64,000 nt of DNA from positions 13,702,001-13,766,000 of the forward strand of contig OX637345.1 of NCBI GenBank assembly GCA_951799405.1, read 5' to 3'. Below, piece by piece: positions 49,417 to 60,430 of this stretch (position 1 is its first letter; every line of letters begins with the position of its first letter). This stretch comes from Agapetus fuscipes. Taxonomy: Eukaryota > Arthropoda > Insecta > Trichoptera > Glossosomatidae. The position numbers were made by a program, and so were the translations under genes. Below the pieces are notes generated by a model. That model worked only from the letters and a program-made list of their open reading frames with translations. It was not told the DNA's origin and searched no databases.

Positions 49417-49683
49417 TCATGTATGTTCCTTGACTTATAGATTGGTATGCGGCTGACCACCCATACTGTAAAAAATGGTTCACTTTGCCTATGTCACCCC
49501 TGTTTCAGGGAAGGACGGCAAGAGTTGCAGGGCTTATGTTCATTTGAGATTGGGTTTTTATATTGTGGGTCCACATGCGGCATGTGTTAGCGCGAAATTA
49601 TACATGTCTGCTTGTGGTAATGCATTTAATATAAATCTTAAATGATATATATCTTTGCAGCTTAGATTAGATTAGATTAGATT
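49417..49683 (+). repeat. Family A, full length (A1)
   Basis: Extended start 'ttgtcatgtatgttccttga'. The frame MVHFAYVTPVSGKDGKSCRA is open to NINLK. Tail (TTAGA)4. Confidence 0.9.
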
Positions 49684-50017
49684 TTAAATATCAATTCATG
49701 TACAGACCTCATTCTGCAAAAAAATAAAGATAAAGTTGTGAAAAAATATTTAATCAAGTCCGTTACTCATTTTTATGGAATTAAAAACGGGTTTTACGAA
49801 CCGTGTTGTTGAGAAGAACGGGTTTCCTAACGTTTCGTCGAAGTCGTATTCGACGTCATCGTAAGATGTGTCTCCTCTAAGACAAAGATATCTAAGATAA
49901 AAAAGAGTTGTAAAAAAATCATCTTTCATTTGTACGTGTGACTTAGATTATGAATCGTAACATAGACTCGGAACATTTTTTTTTCAACGAGCAAATGTCT
50001 AGGGTCTTTGTGATGAC
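49684..50017. other. Unclassified, with a hammerhead-like core (GATGA type)
   Basis: Minus strand, 49829-49863: CGATGAC, perfect stem gtcgaa/ttcgac with loop tacgac, GAAACGTT. The spacing (six-pair stem, six-base loop) is identical to element K. Confidence 0.45.
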
Positions 50018-50100
50018 TTGTGTCTTTAGCAACCAATAACAAAATATTAGTTTGCCTTGTCTAGCCATTCAAGCAATTTGTCCGTAAGACGTCACAAGTT
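50018..50100 (+). repeat. Dispersed family P, copy 3
   Basis: 'tagcaaccaataacaaaata' and 'gtttgccttgtctagcca'. Confidence 0.45.
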
Positions 50101-50623
50101 TTTCTTGTAAGTGGAATTGCGTCGATTCAATAATCAGAAAAAAAATATAGTCTGTTTTCTTAATTATAAAAAATAGGATTTGAAGCATATCTGTGACAAT
50201 ACATTTTTTCTACAAATATAGTAATTTATAGTCAAGGATTGTGTATAATTTTAAAGGGGAGAGTGGTTTAAGATGGGGCAAGTTTGCAAATACATATACG
50301 ATAAGAAATGGGGGAGACGTTGGCGTAGTTGGAAGTTATAAAGGAAATCTAATTGGGGGTTATTAATTCGATGAAATCAAATGTTTATTTCTACCCTGTT
50401 TCCCCTTCGAATACTAAACTCCTCTATGATATATTATATGGAATATAAGATAATTGTTACGTTATCGAATTCTACGGTTTAAAAAAAAAAATAGAATACA
50501 TTTTGCAATGACGAAAAAAATGGCCGGTTGATCTGCAATGTTGGCGGCTAGAGCATTTGAAATTTTCATTTTAATTGATGTACTGAAGATATTTTACAGT
50601 TTGTGATCAGCTATGAGCTAGGT
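50101..50623. other. Nothing recognised
   Basis: AT-rich. No persuasive frame. Confidence 0.45.
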
Positions 50624-50915
50624 TCTTCAACTAATGGGTTGGTATGAGGCTTACCTAAGACACACCTTTTTAGAAAGTCTTATCCATGATCGGAGAGGGC
50701 CCTTGAGGTGTGACACACACAAAAACGGCGCTCTCTTATCATTTGTAATTTATAATAAATTAGCCTGTTATAATAATTATAACCACCTATAGCTACTGTA
50801 GAAATATGGTTCACCTTGCCAATACCACCCCTATTTTACGAAAGGTCGGCAAGATTTTTCTTGCTTATTTTCATTTAAGATTGTGTTTTTATATTCTTAG
50901 AACACATGAATAAGA
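50624..50915 (+). repeat. Family A split by a SINE-F tail
   Basis: 'aatgggttggtatgaggctt' (50635-50660) and 'tatggttcaccttgccaata' to 'aagattgtgtttttat' (50800-50900) flank 'gagggcccttgaggtgtgac' of SINE-F (50690-50740). Confidence 0.6.
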
Positions 50916-50934
50916 CGAATAAGATTTAGTCATC

Positions 50935-51130
50935 TATAAATACGGACTGCGGTACTTTGAAGGAGTCAGTACCCTATTCCCTATTACTGCTCTAGCCGTG
51001 CAAAGCGAAAAGTATAAAGATTTATATTTAAGTGTGAACCCAATGTAAGCCAATAATAAAAATAAATTGTGTAAATAAATTCCCAAAAAAAATCTTGAAC
51101 CCACAAAAAAAAACCAACAGAAACAGTGAC
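50935..51130 (+). mobile_element. Possible LTR, second copy
   Basis: 'ctataaatacggactg' (TATA-like), 'gaaggagtcagtacc', 'aataaaaataaattg', then 'ttgaacccacaaaaa' and 'aacagtgac'. Same layout as 46435-46660, but sequence similarity is limited to these words. Confidence 0.35.
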
Positions 51131-51590
51131 ACTATAGTATTGTATCACACGCTAGAGTTTTAATCATAACTAACACACCTTTATTTAAACTACGATATCT
51201 CTTTTAGACAAAAAGGTAAAGCTGCTGGTGGGGAGGTGGGGGGGGGGAGGGTCACACTTTTAGACCCTGCCGCCATTTTTAGTATTAATAATAAAATACG
51301 TCTCCTGCGTCATTCTGGAATATAAACGGCAACTTAGGATGCCCCCCTGACCCCCCCCCCCCCACACATTTTCCTACTCTCACAATTCTGGGGTTGGGGG
51401 GTGGGAGGGGGGGTAGAACCGTAGCTAGGCAGCAGTGGTAGAGGGTGAATAAAAAGTTTTTTGTTAATAAGGTTTGTGCATTTATGGAGTTAGCTTTTGA
51501 AAATGGACGGATAGTGTCCGATAGCGCTTAAAGAGTGTAACTCAAAAAAATGTGAAAATATACATATTTTATTTTTTATTTTATTCAAAT
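51131..51590. other. No gene; alternating G- and C-rich runs
   Basis: 51225-51260 (G runs), 51340-51370 (C runs) and 51390-51415 (G runs) could pair with each other. Confidence 0.55.
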
Positions 51591-51593
51591 CAA

Positions 51594-51841
51594 TATTCCT
51601 TGACTTATAGGTTGGTATGAGGCTGACCACCCATACTGTAAAAAATGGTTCACTTTGCCAATGTCACCCCTGTTTCAGGGAATGTCGGCAAGAGTTGCAG
51701 GGCTTATGTTCATTTGAGTTTGAATTTTTTTTGTAAGTACACAATCAGCATTTGTAAGCGCGAACTACACGTGTTTGTTGTGGGCATACATCTGAGAGCT
51801 TTAAATGAATATATCCTTGCAACTTAGATTATAGATTATAG
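51594..51841 (+). repeat. Family A, full length (A3)
   Basis: 'attccttgacttataggttg' to 'cttagattatagattata'. The frame opens as MVHFANVTPVSGNVGKSCRA and stays open into A3-specific sequence. Confidence 0.85.
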
Positions 51842-51887
51842 AATAAAGCAGTTCTTTGGAAATCGAATAATCAATGTAATACGAGGA

Positions 51888-52200
51888 TTCCTTGAGTTGT
51901 AGGTTGGTATGAGGCTTGGAATGATAGCTTGACTAATAGATTGGTTATGAGGCTGACCACCCATACTGTAAATAATGGATCACTTTTCCAATGTCCTCCC
52001 TGTTTCAGGGAAGATCGGTAAAAATTGCAGGGTATATGTATAAACATAGAATAATCTTGGTTTGGATTTTAATTTGTAAGTACACATACAGCATTTGTAA
52101 GCGCGAACTTACACGTGTCTGTTTGTGGGCATGTATTTAATACGAGTATTATGATGTTTTAATGCCTATATACATATCTTTGCAACTGAGAATAAAGATA
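51888..52200 (+). repeat. Family A (A3) with duplicated 5' end
   Basis: 'gttgtaggttggtatgaggc' is followed 38 bases later by 'aatagattggttatgaggct' and the rest of the element. Confidence 0.8.
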
Positions 52201-52243
52201 GATTATTATTTATCATTATAGACCCAACTCATGGACACCATTG

Positions 52244-52318
52244 TCTCTTAATTAAGAGATTTGATTATTATTATATTATTATAATTGATTATCCTAACTA
52301 ATTAGTTAGGATAATCAA
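52244..52318. repeat. Two adjacent perfect palindromes
   Basis: A 16-bp palindrome (tctcttaattaagaga, 52244-52259) and a 34-bp palindrome (52285-52318, half-site ttgattatcctaactaa). Confidence 0.85.
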
Positions 52319-52730
52319 CGCTCTATTGTATTATTTTTATGTTGTTAATTAAAAATATTTTCTAACATTAATTCCACCCCACGCCTCTGCATATTTTCCG
52401 CCCCCAACAAAGTAAGTATTTGAAACGAAACGAGGGTAGTTTTCAATATTTAAGGTAAAAGTAAAATCTGGGGTTGCCGGAATGTTTTTCAACAACACAT
52501 ATACACATACATACAACGCTTATTTATATGAATTATATTCTAATTATATTCGTAAATGTATATTTATTATATACATATATATTGATGTAATTCGGGAAGA
52601 AATGACAAAAAATAAATAAGGAGTATTGTATTTCTGTACATTACACTAATGAAGGTTCTTTAAGTTAATAACAATAATTATATGAGGATGATTTATTTTA
52701 TTATAACTATTAAATGTATTTTGTTGTGGT
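52319..52730. other. Nothing recognised
   Basis: AT-rich, with 'tatatacatatatat' runs. Confidence 0.45.
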
Positions 52731-52986
52731 TGTTCCTTGACTTTTAGGTTGGTATGCGGCTGACCACCCATGTAGTAAATATGGTTCACTTTACCAATGT
52801 CACCTCTGTTTCGGGGAAGGACGGCAAGAGTTACAGGGTGTATGTCTATTTGAGATTTACGTTTTTATATTGTAGGTTCACATGCGGCATGTGCAAGCGC
52901 GAACTTGTACGTGTCTGCTTGTGAAAATGCATATAATATGAATCCACAATGTAACATATCTTTGCAACTTAGATTAGATTAGATTT
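52731..52986 (+). repeat. Family A, full length (A2)
   Basis: 'tgttccttgacttttaggtt' to 'agattagattagatt'. A one-base insertion shifts the conserved frame near its middle. Confidence 0.85.
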
Positions 52987-53008
52987 TTTTGGTGAGCGCT
53001 GTTTTTGT

Positions 53009-53315
53009 CCGCTCGATGGCTCAGTCAGTAGAGTGCTTGCATTCCATGTCGAGAGCTCGGATTCAAATCCCACCGAGGGTGTCAGAAATGATTTCCCGTT
53101 ACGGTGTTTATTTCAAAACCCAAAATAAAAAACCGGATTGTACTCATTTCCTGTGATACCAATACTACAAGAAATGAGTACCAGATCTCTCGGCCCCTTT
53201 ATTTGTAAAAAAAACAACATAGGTTCTACTACATGTGAACCCTTCGGAGATAGCCACATGTGAAACCCTTCGGAGATAGCGCGGTAAGAAGTTACACACA
53301 TGCTTAGCTTAATTC
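53009..53315 (+). repeat. SINE-C, full-length head, worn body
   Basis: 'ccgctcgatggctcagtcag', B box region 'cggattcaaatccc', 'gtttatttcaaaaccc'. A 24-base duplication of 'ccacatgtgaaacccttcgg' lies near 53240. A 20-base SINE-F tail abuts it at 52988. Confidence 0.8.
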
Positions 53316-53689
53316 CGGATCTCCATGCAAATTACAAAACATAAAACTAGAAATTCTGCAACACGCCTTCGCTTCAAGGAGTAAATAATATTGGGGGGGG
53401 GGGGGAGACGGGTGGAATAGAAAAGGGGGGATGGAGACGAAGGTGCAGGGGTTGGAATAAGATAGCGGGGGCTTTGATAAATGGACCCCTTAGGGGCGCC
53501 GTAAAGGCATAACTCGATTTCTGCCGTTTCTGGAACCCATTGTTTACTGCGCAGTTTTATCTTCGGTATTGTGTAATCAAATTTAATATTAGATGCGCGA
53601 TAAGGCTTCGCTCTACGAATAGTTTAGTTTACGAACGTTTTGGTATGAGTACACCGAGTATAAAAGGTATATCCTACACATATATTTGG
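53316..53689. other. No gene; G-rich tract
   Basis: 53390-53470 has G runs. 53500-53640 is unremarkable. Confidence 0.5.
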
Positions 53690-53938
53690 ACCGGTCCGTA
53701 GTCCAGTGGCAACACTTCGGACTTGTAAATGGAAGGTTGTGGATTCGGGTCCCGGCGGAGCACAAAAAATAAACCATTTAAATTTCGAATGTGCTCTTCG
53801 CTTAGTTGAAAAATTCATGAACCTTTACCAAAGACCGGTCACTGAAAGGTCCATCCAACCTTACAACAACTGGGTCTTCCTTGAGAGTTGGCGCTTTCTA
53901 CGGTGACGACCAAGCTCGCAGAGGGCTCTTGATGTGTG
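53690..53938 (+). repeat. SINE-F, 3' end replaced
   Basis: Head 'accggtccgtagtccagtgg' with 'ggattcgggtccc' B box, body to 'gagggctcttgatgtgt', then a LINE-alpha end instead of the usual tail. Confidence 0.8.
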
Positions 53939-53985
53939 GGGGTACAGGCCACCCTTAGAGGAATGGCGGCAGGAAGACAAGACAA
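53939..53985 (+). pseudogene. LINE-alpha extreme 3' end
   Basis: 'ggggtacaggccacccttag' and 'ggaatggcggcagg', then (ACAAG)n. Only the last codons (GTGHP-like) remain. Confidence 0.6.
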
Positions 53986-54020
53986 GTTGAACACTCAACC
54001 GTCGCGTAAATACAGAAATT

Positions 54021-54289
54021 CTAAATCTAATCTAAATCTAAATCTAAGCTGCAAAGATATGTATTATTTGAGATTCATATTAAATGCATTCCCACAAGCA
54101 GACATGCTTAATTTCGCGCTTACACATGCCTCATGTGGACCTACAATATAAAAAAAAAAACCCAATCTCAAATGAACATAAGCCCTGCAACTCTTGCCGA
54201 CCTTCCCTGAAGCAGGGGTGACATTGGCAAAGTGAACCATTTTTTACAGTATGGGTGGTCAGCCGCATACCAACTTATCAGTCAAGGAA
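54021..54289 (-). repeat. Family A, full length (A1b, hexamer tail)
   Basis: 'ctaaatctaatctaaatcta' to 'cttatcagtcaaggaat'. An expanded A10 run in the centre breaks the frame. Confidence 0.85.
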
Positions 54290-54735
54290 TAAAAATATAA
54301 ACAGAAAAAATATATAAATACACCAGCGCCTCTTGTTAGTGTTTTAGTTTTTATACTGATATGATTGATCTCGCATTAACTTTTAATAAAATTTTAGTTT
54401 AATTTGTTTCACAGTATTTATTTTTTAACAAGTTGATTACACTATATGGTTCACTCTGTAATATCTGTTTTGTCGGTTTCACGGCTTGGGCGTTAATGGA
54501 TCACTTCAGTTCCACAGAACCGCAGCCTGTATTTATATGTGACTTAGGCCTATTCTCGCGCGTTTGAGACGCCTCCAGAATGGACGTTTCCGGAGAGTGG
54601 GAGAAATATCTCACGTCTACACATACACAAAAAGTTAACACGCCTAGGCACACAATTACGAAAACACGCATGAACATAGCTTGAACCTGTAAATTCATAA
54701 CAATACACTTTTTTCCATTTATATTTCCCATTTCA
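54290..54735. other. Nothing recognised
   Basis: 54490-54680 is GC-richer ('ctcgcgcgtttgagacgcc') without a match here. Confidence 0.4.
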
Positions 54736-55053
54736 GAAACGCAACTAAGCTACACATATTGTGCAACTTCTTGCCGCGGCGTTATCCCCGAAGGATTTCG
54801 CATGTGGCGAATGGGAACTGTTTAATTTTACAGGTAAGGGGGCCGACCTTACGCCAACCATTTCAGTTGAAGTCGGCGTTTCCAAGCCCCCGAGGGGGCT
54901 GGTACGTATTTATTGAGAAGTCTGAGTAAACCTTACCGGTATTTTTTTTTGTTTGAAATAAGCACCAAAACAGGCAATCATTTCCAACACCTTCGGTAGT
55001 TTCGAACCTGAGCTCTCGGCATGGAATGCAAGCACCCTAATAACTGAGTATTG
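54736..55053 (-). repeat. SINE-C, full length
   Basis: Tail 'aagctacacatattgtgcaa', 'ccccgagggggctggta', and head with reversed B-box region 'gtttcgaacc' and a damaged A box 'taactgagta'. Confidence 0.8.
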
Positions 55054-55910
55054 GACGGCAAAAAATGACAAGAATTTTCAGTACCCTTTTTTTAATTGCA
55101 ACACTGATAGAAATTTAATGTCCAGATGTTCAAAGTTTATCTCTTTAACGGACACCGTGGGAAAGAAAACCTACCCTTTCGGACACATGGAAAAAACCGG
55201 TTTGGAAATTGAGGATATTTGAGGACCCTTTTCTACAATAATTGAAGACTTTTTTAAAGATACGCAGTGGTCAGTTGGACCTTGATTTTTGTTGAAATAT
55301 CTTTTGTGTTTTTATTAAACAAAAATAGGGTTGATTTGCATTTAGGGGGTTTTAAAAAGATAGTGTCCGAATCACTTTTTTTTTATGTTGGGAATCGAAA
55401 CCTGTTTAGTTTCTTTTGAAAACTGACCCTTAAAGATGACAATAGGTACTGGTTTGAAAAAAGAAGCGGCGTAAAGTGATTTCAGTTGAAATATTTTTAC
55501 AAGGGCGCCACACTTTTTATTTAACTTTCTTATTGTCCTGTTTCTAAGTATTCTAGTAAATTTCTTCCTTTTTTTGTTCCTAACGATGACTATTTTTGGA
55601 AACTTAAAAAAAATGAAAACTCATTTCTAATGCATTTTTGTCTAGCTTTTTACGACGTATTTATTTTAATAAAATAAATTAAACTTCTTTTACCAAATTA
55701 TCAGAGCGCTTGTGACCTTTTAATAAATACGTGGATTTTCTTCATTTTTACTTAAATTTTGAGTCAAATAAGAAAATTTTAATAAAAATATATGACGCAT
55801 ATTCTGATTTAATTCAAAATATCCGCAGATTAGTGAAATCTTCTTTTTCTTTCACACTCTTTTTCAACAAAAAATACATGTTTAAAAACATTAAGAACGG
55901 AAATGAGTAC
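55054..55910. other. Nothing recognised
   Basis: Over 850 AT-rich bases without a recognisable repeat or frame. One of the longest apparently unique stretches. Confidence 0.5.
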
Positions 55911-56155
55911 ATTCTATAATCTAAATTATTGCAAATGTACATTATATTTAAAATTCATATTTAATGTGTTCCCATGAGCAGAACGCATGAGTTCGTGCTT
56001 ACACATGCCGCATGTGGACTTACAACATAAAAATCCAATCTCAAATGAAAATAAGCCGTGAAACTCTTGCCGACCTTCCTTGTTATAATGGTGATATTGG
56101 CAACGTGAATGATTTTGTACAGTTTAATTGGTTAGCCTCATACCAACCTATAAGT
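55911..56155 (-). repeat. Family A, degraded full length
   Basis: 'attctataatctaaattatt' to 'ataccaacctataagtt'. Confidence 0.75.
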
Positions 56156-56607
56156 TCTAATTAATTGTTTTAAGGTGTACTGTAGAACGTACAAAGAATT
56201 AAATAAAAAATATCAGAGGTCCTGGGCGGCAAAACCCCTTTACACAGCTCTGGCCCTGAGGTCAAAACTTGTTTCTTTCAAGTAAGGGTCATTTTTAGAA
56301 TAGAATTAAAGTCCGTTTTAACATCATACCTGTTTCAAAGGGTCTAAAAGATCATCGTATTCAAGGATCAGTCTTAAAAAGTACTTCGGAGGGATAAGAT
56401 ACTAGAATACCTAATAGGAAATTTTATTGAAAAAAACTTGTGTTTGAAAAATTCTCCAAATATTCAGTTCAAAATTGTGTGAAGCGTTAAAAATTGTAAC
56501 GAATATATTGTTATTTGTTGTGTTTGTCTGTGTGAGTTAATAAAGCCTGTGAAGTCTCTCAAGAAATATATTTCATTTTATATCAGATAATAAATTTTTC
56601 GAGATTG
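56156..56607. other. Nothing recognised
   Basis: 'gtgtgagttaataaagcctg' near 56530 has a polyadenylation-like word, but no supporting gene. Confidence 0.4.
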
Positions 56608-56740
56608 CTTGAGTGTTAGGTAAAATGTTCTGGCAAAATTCAGCGAGGAGCAATTCTCCATGTTTCGAAAATGATATTTATTGTTACTTCAAAGTAAGGA
56701 CCAAAACTCTCTGTAGCTTCAGAAATCAACCGACCGTTGT
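56608..56740 (+). repeat. Dispersed family Q, copy 3
   Basis: 'atgttctggcaaaattcagc', 'caattctccatgtttcgaaa' and 'tgatatttatt'. Confidence 0.5.
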
Positions 56741-56899
56741 ATTGTGCAATATAAAGTGACTCTATCCGAAACGAATCTGAACTAAACTGTGTTAAATAAA
56801 TTGCCGTTGTTTTTAATTAAAGAGAACTTGCGTACGAACATTACAATATTGTAAACACATGTGATTTATAATCTGTTTTATCTTCAAGTTGTTTTTTTT

Positions 56900-57140
56900 T
56901 ATAAAGAAAAAGTGCATGAGGTATGAAAGACATTATAAAATGGGAAAGACAACGAATACGATCTTGGTGCGAACATGTGAATCGAATGGAAGATGATGGG
57001 ATCCCATGTGGCGCTCTGTAAAGGAACCCAACCGGAAGAATACCCTCGGAAAGACCTCTGAAGAGATGGCGCGACAGAAGCTGGAAGGAGATGAAAGCAG
57101 AAGCATAAACAGATCCATCGGGACAATAAGATGAAGTGAG
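56900..57140 (+). pseudogene. LINE-theta reverse transcriptase C-terminus
   Basis: Frames give WERQRIRSWCEHVNRMEDDG, IP, then after a shift RPLKRWRDRSWKEMKAEA, stop near 57106. The pattern 'R.RW..HV.RM.DD..P' to 'GRP.KRW.D' is the common LINE C-terminus, but the sequence is distinct from LINE-alpha and LINE-beta. One or two frameshifts. The 98-codon minus frame is a shadow. Confidence 0.65.
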
Positions 57141-57254
57141 AATAAAGCTTTTGAGGCTTTGGAGGTCTTGAACTGTTCTCCTTTGCTAATACCAAACCAC
57201 TAACGTTGGCTCTTCAGACATCAAGTTCTTCTACACCCAGAAAATAAAAAAATG

Positions 57255-57546
57255 ACTGATTCGCAGTCTAGTGGTAACGCTTCGGACTCGTAAATGGTAG
57301 GTCGTGAGTTCAATTCCCGGCGGAGTACAAAAAATATACCATTTATATTGTCAAATATGCCTTTCGCTCGGTTGAAAAATTCATGTACCAAAGACCGGTC
57401 ACCAATGGTCATCCAACCTTACAGCAACTGGGTCTTGCTTGAGAATCTGTGCTTTTTATAGTGACTACCAAGCTTGCAGAGGGCTCTTGAGGTGTTATGC
57501 ACAAAAAAACAGCGCTCACCAAATAAATCATCCTAATATTATTATT
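57255..57546 (+). repeat. SINE-F, full length
   Basis: 'gattcgcagtctagtggtaa', loop actCGTAAat (a Thr-type CGT anticodon position), B-box region 'gagttcaattccc', body and (ATT) tail. It runs directly into a family A 3' half. Confidence 0.85.
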
Positions 57547-57653
57547 GCGGCATGCTCAAGCGCAAACTTGTACGTGTCTGCTTGTGAGAATGCATGTAGT
57601 GTGAATCCCCAATGTTACATATCTTTGCAACTTAGATTAGATTAGATTAGATT
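57547..57653 (+). repeat. Family A (A2), 3' half
   Basis: 'gcggcatgctcaagcgcaaa' to (TTAGA)4. Confidence 0.85.
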
Positions 57654-57659
57654 ATTATC

Positions 57660-57847
57660 CATTCATCTTACCCCTGCTTCAGGGAAGGACGGCAAGAGTT
57701 GCAGGGCTTATGTTCATTTGAGATTGGGTTTTTATAATGTAGGTCCACATGCGGCATGTGTTAGCGCGAAATTATACATGTCTGCTTGTGGGAATGCATT
57801 TAATATAAATCTTAAATGATATATATCTTTGCAGCTTTGATTTAGAT
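57660..57847 (+). repeat. Family A (A1), 5'-truncated
   Basis: 'cccctgcttcagggaaggac' to 'tttgcagctttgatttag'. The frame is open to NINLK. Confidence 0.85.
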
Positions 57848-57949
57848 GTAGATCCATTCATCTTATATTGATGAACGAGACAGGTGCGTAGAGTGTTCTT
57901 TTCTTAAATCTATAAATATATTTTTTCAATAAAATATATGTACGGATAG

Positions 57950-58017
57950 GTAATCTTTAATCTATGTTGCAAAAATATTTTGTCATTTACTGCTTGTATT
58001 CAATACACGCCCACAAG
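57950..58017 (-). repeat. Family A, tail fragment
   Basis: 'taatctttaatctatgttgc' to 'acgcccacaagtataag'. Confidence 0.6.
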
Positions 58018-58194
58018 TATAAGTCTAGGAGATAAACAATATGATTTTTGAAAAGATATTCGATTTTCAAGTCACTTCTTTCCAACTGTTTCACTTCTAA
58101 AACTGTCTAGTACAATTTTTTCGCATCGTTGGTTCGACGCCTCAAATTCAGATTAATTACTTTGTTTTATTATGAAGATTATGCCCGCAGTACA

Positions 58195-58380
58195 TGGTTT
58201 ATATGCCACATATAGCACAGGCAAATTACACATACGAGAGCGCGTCTGAATTTCGCCCGGGTACAAAATCGCGTCACCACAAATTGGTCAAAGATAACTC
58301 GTCCATGGAAAAATCGGTCACATGACAATTTGTTACTACACAGCTTTTCGGTCAACGACATTTCGGTTACAGACAAAACG
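58195..58380 (-). repeat. Dispersed family S, copy 1
   Basis: Read on the minus strand: 'taaccgaaatgtcgttgacc', 'gtcatgtgaccgatttttcc', 'atggacgag', then 'gtacccgggcgaaatt' and 'ctatatgtggcatataaacc'. A 76-codon minus frame is probably fortuitous. Confidence 0.5.
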
Positions 58381-58479
58381 AACACATACACAGAACACTT
58401 GCTCTCCAAAAAACCTTAAAAACTGTAGTTTTCAATTTATTGTAGTTTTCTGTGACGGAGCTGTTTTGGACCACCAACG

Positions 58480-59010
58480 CAAACGCAAAACGCTAAGCTA
58501 CACATATAGTGTAACTTCTTGCCTGCGTTATCCTCGAAGGAGTCGCATGTGGCGATTCGGGACCTATTTATTTTTATGGGTAAAGGGGCCGGCCTTACAC
58601 CAACTACTTCAGTTGAAGTGAGGGTTTCCCAGCTCTCATTTCTTGTATAGGCTGAGTAAACCTTGCCGGTATATTGGGTTTTGAAATAAACACCAAAACG
58701 GGAAATCATTTCTGACACCCTCGGTGGGGATCAAACCATTGCTCTCAGTATAGAATGCAAGCATTCTACCAACTGAGCTATTGACCAGACTTTTTACGAG
58801 CATGGTCGTTGCAATTCTCAAGCAAGACTTAGTTGCTGTAAGGCTGGATGGACCTTTGGTGACCAGTCATTGGTAAAGGTTTATGAATTTTTCAACCCAG
58901 TGAAGAGCAAATTTGAAAATAAAATTGGTATATTTTTTGTGCTCCACCGGGATTCGAACCCACAACCTTCCATTCAGAGTCCGAAGTGTTACCACTGGAC
59001 TACGGGCCGG
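58480..59010 (-). repeat. Composite SINE F-C, copy 4 (most complete)
   Basis: Minus strand: SINE-F head 'gtagtccagtggtaacac' with B box 'gggttcgaatccc', body to 'gaccatgctcgtaaaaag', then SINE-C head 'tggtcaatagctcagttgg', 'gtttatttcaaaaccc' and the full SINE-C body to 'gttacactatatgtgtagct'. Confidence 0.85.
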
Positions 59011-59039
59011 ACCACAAATAATAATAAAAAAAAAGATCA

Positions 59040-59284
59040 ATTTTATTCAGCCTCGTTTAGTGGCAATACTCGTAGCCACTCCAAGGGCGCTTTTATGTGT
59101 TGAAGCTCCTAATAAACAAATGTGTCTTAAGCAACTTCCTGAAACTGCCAACACTGGTCTTTGTTCTCAACTCCACAGGTAGACTGTTCCAGAAAAACGG
59201 ACTAACCAAACTAAAAACCTTGACCCCGAAGCCCATTCTGTTCCGCCCAAGCGGCAGTTGCAGTCTATTTACACATATCGCCAC
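59040..59284 (-). pseudogene. LINE-gamma-type C-terminus
   Basis: Minus frame of 63 codons: RMGFGVKVFSLVSPFFWNSL, PVELRTKTSVGSFRKLLKTH, LFIRSFNT. It then continues at DNA level into a 3' end with inner stem AGTGGC/GCCACT (59051-59076). 'F..VSP..WNSLP..LR' marks the same protein end as 11046. Confidence 0.75.
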
Positions 59285-59547
59285 CTTAAAGGTAAAATTG
59301 AATTAGTGCTGATTCACTGGGTTGAGAAATCGTGGATGATTTTTTATTGAGAGTAACTTCTCATAGTATGTGAACTAATTATAAGGCAGTGCTCATGAAA
59401 AACTTCTAAGCTACAGGATTTCCACACATTTTTAGTGTTTTCTCTCGTAGAAAATAGGAAAAAGGTGCATTTGTCTGAGAAACCCACGATACCTTCATTT
59501 GCCACTTATTCAGTTTTACCTTTAAGGTATCGATATGCCTCTTGCAT

Positions 59548-59722
59548 GTGACCGAAATTTCATGAGCCGAAAAGTCGTGTAGATGTACTGTGTTATGATC
59601 GATTTGTCCATGGCTGAGCTGTCTGCTGACGGGCTGTGTGTGACCGATTAGTCATGGAACCGGTTTATGTGGCATATAGCACAGCCACATTATACATACG
59701 AAATTTCGCCCGGGTACAAAAT
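59548..59722 (+). repeat. Dispersed family S, copy 2
   Basis: 'gcatgtgaccgaaatttcat', 'gatttgtccatgg' and 'gaccgatta' match copy 1 in reverse. 'ggtttatgtggcatatagca' and 'atttcgcccgggtacaaaat' match it in the same orientation, so the distal half is inverted between copies. Confidence 0.5.
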
Positions 59723-59954
59723 TAGTTAACAAACAAATTTCCACCGAGTCGCGTAGCGTTTTCCGCAATTGCAGACCGGAATAAGACGTGGAAAATAAAT
59801 TACCTCCAACCATCTAGGAGACTGACGAAGCGAGAGATAGGAATTTCGCGAAAGCGGGCAAGAAATTGTACGCGAAACAACGTAAATCGGGTGGCGAAAA
59901 TTTGAATACATTTAAAAGTTAGTTTAGGGTATTACGTTTTTGGTGACAGGATAT

Positions 59955-60430
59955 AAAAACACAGTGATAAAACATCACATCACATGACTTTACATCACAT
60001 GATTTTACATCACATGACAGGATATCGAATAACATTTCATCATAATGACAAAACAACATATGCCATAACGTAACAATTTTACATCACATTACAGTACATC
60101 ATACAATCTTCAGCGCCTTTGGGATGCCCAACGGGCATGAAAAGGCGCAGAAAAAAATGACCAATAATAATTTTATTAAAATAATCGGATAACATTTCAT
60201 CACAATGACAAAACAACACACACCATGACGTAACAATACTGTACATCACATGACAGTAGGTACATTGAATAACATTTCATCGTTATGAGAAAACTACTCG
60301 TGCCATAACTTAACGATACTTTACATCACATGACAATATATCACATGACAGAAAATCTTATTATAAAACATCACATGACATTTCCTTATAATGGCAGAAT
60401 ATCATATGACAAAACCTCACCTTCTCACGT
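59955..60430. repeat. Degenerate satellite, ~80-bp unit
   Basis: 'aacatttcatc' occurs at 60031, 60191 and 60271 (80 apart; the first interval doubled by a LINE insert). 'acatcacatgac' words recur throughout. Confidence 0.65.
60112..60183 (+). pseudogene. LINE-gamma 3' hairpin inserted in the satellite
   Basis: AGCGCCTTT/AAAGGCGC outer stem, inner stem ATGCCC/GGGCAT with loop AAC, then an AAT-rich tail. No codons remain upstream. Confidence 0.7.
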
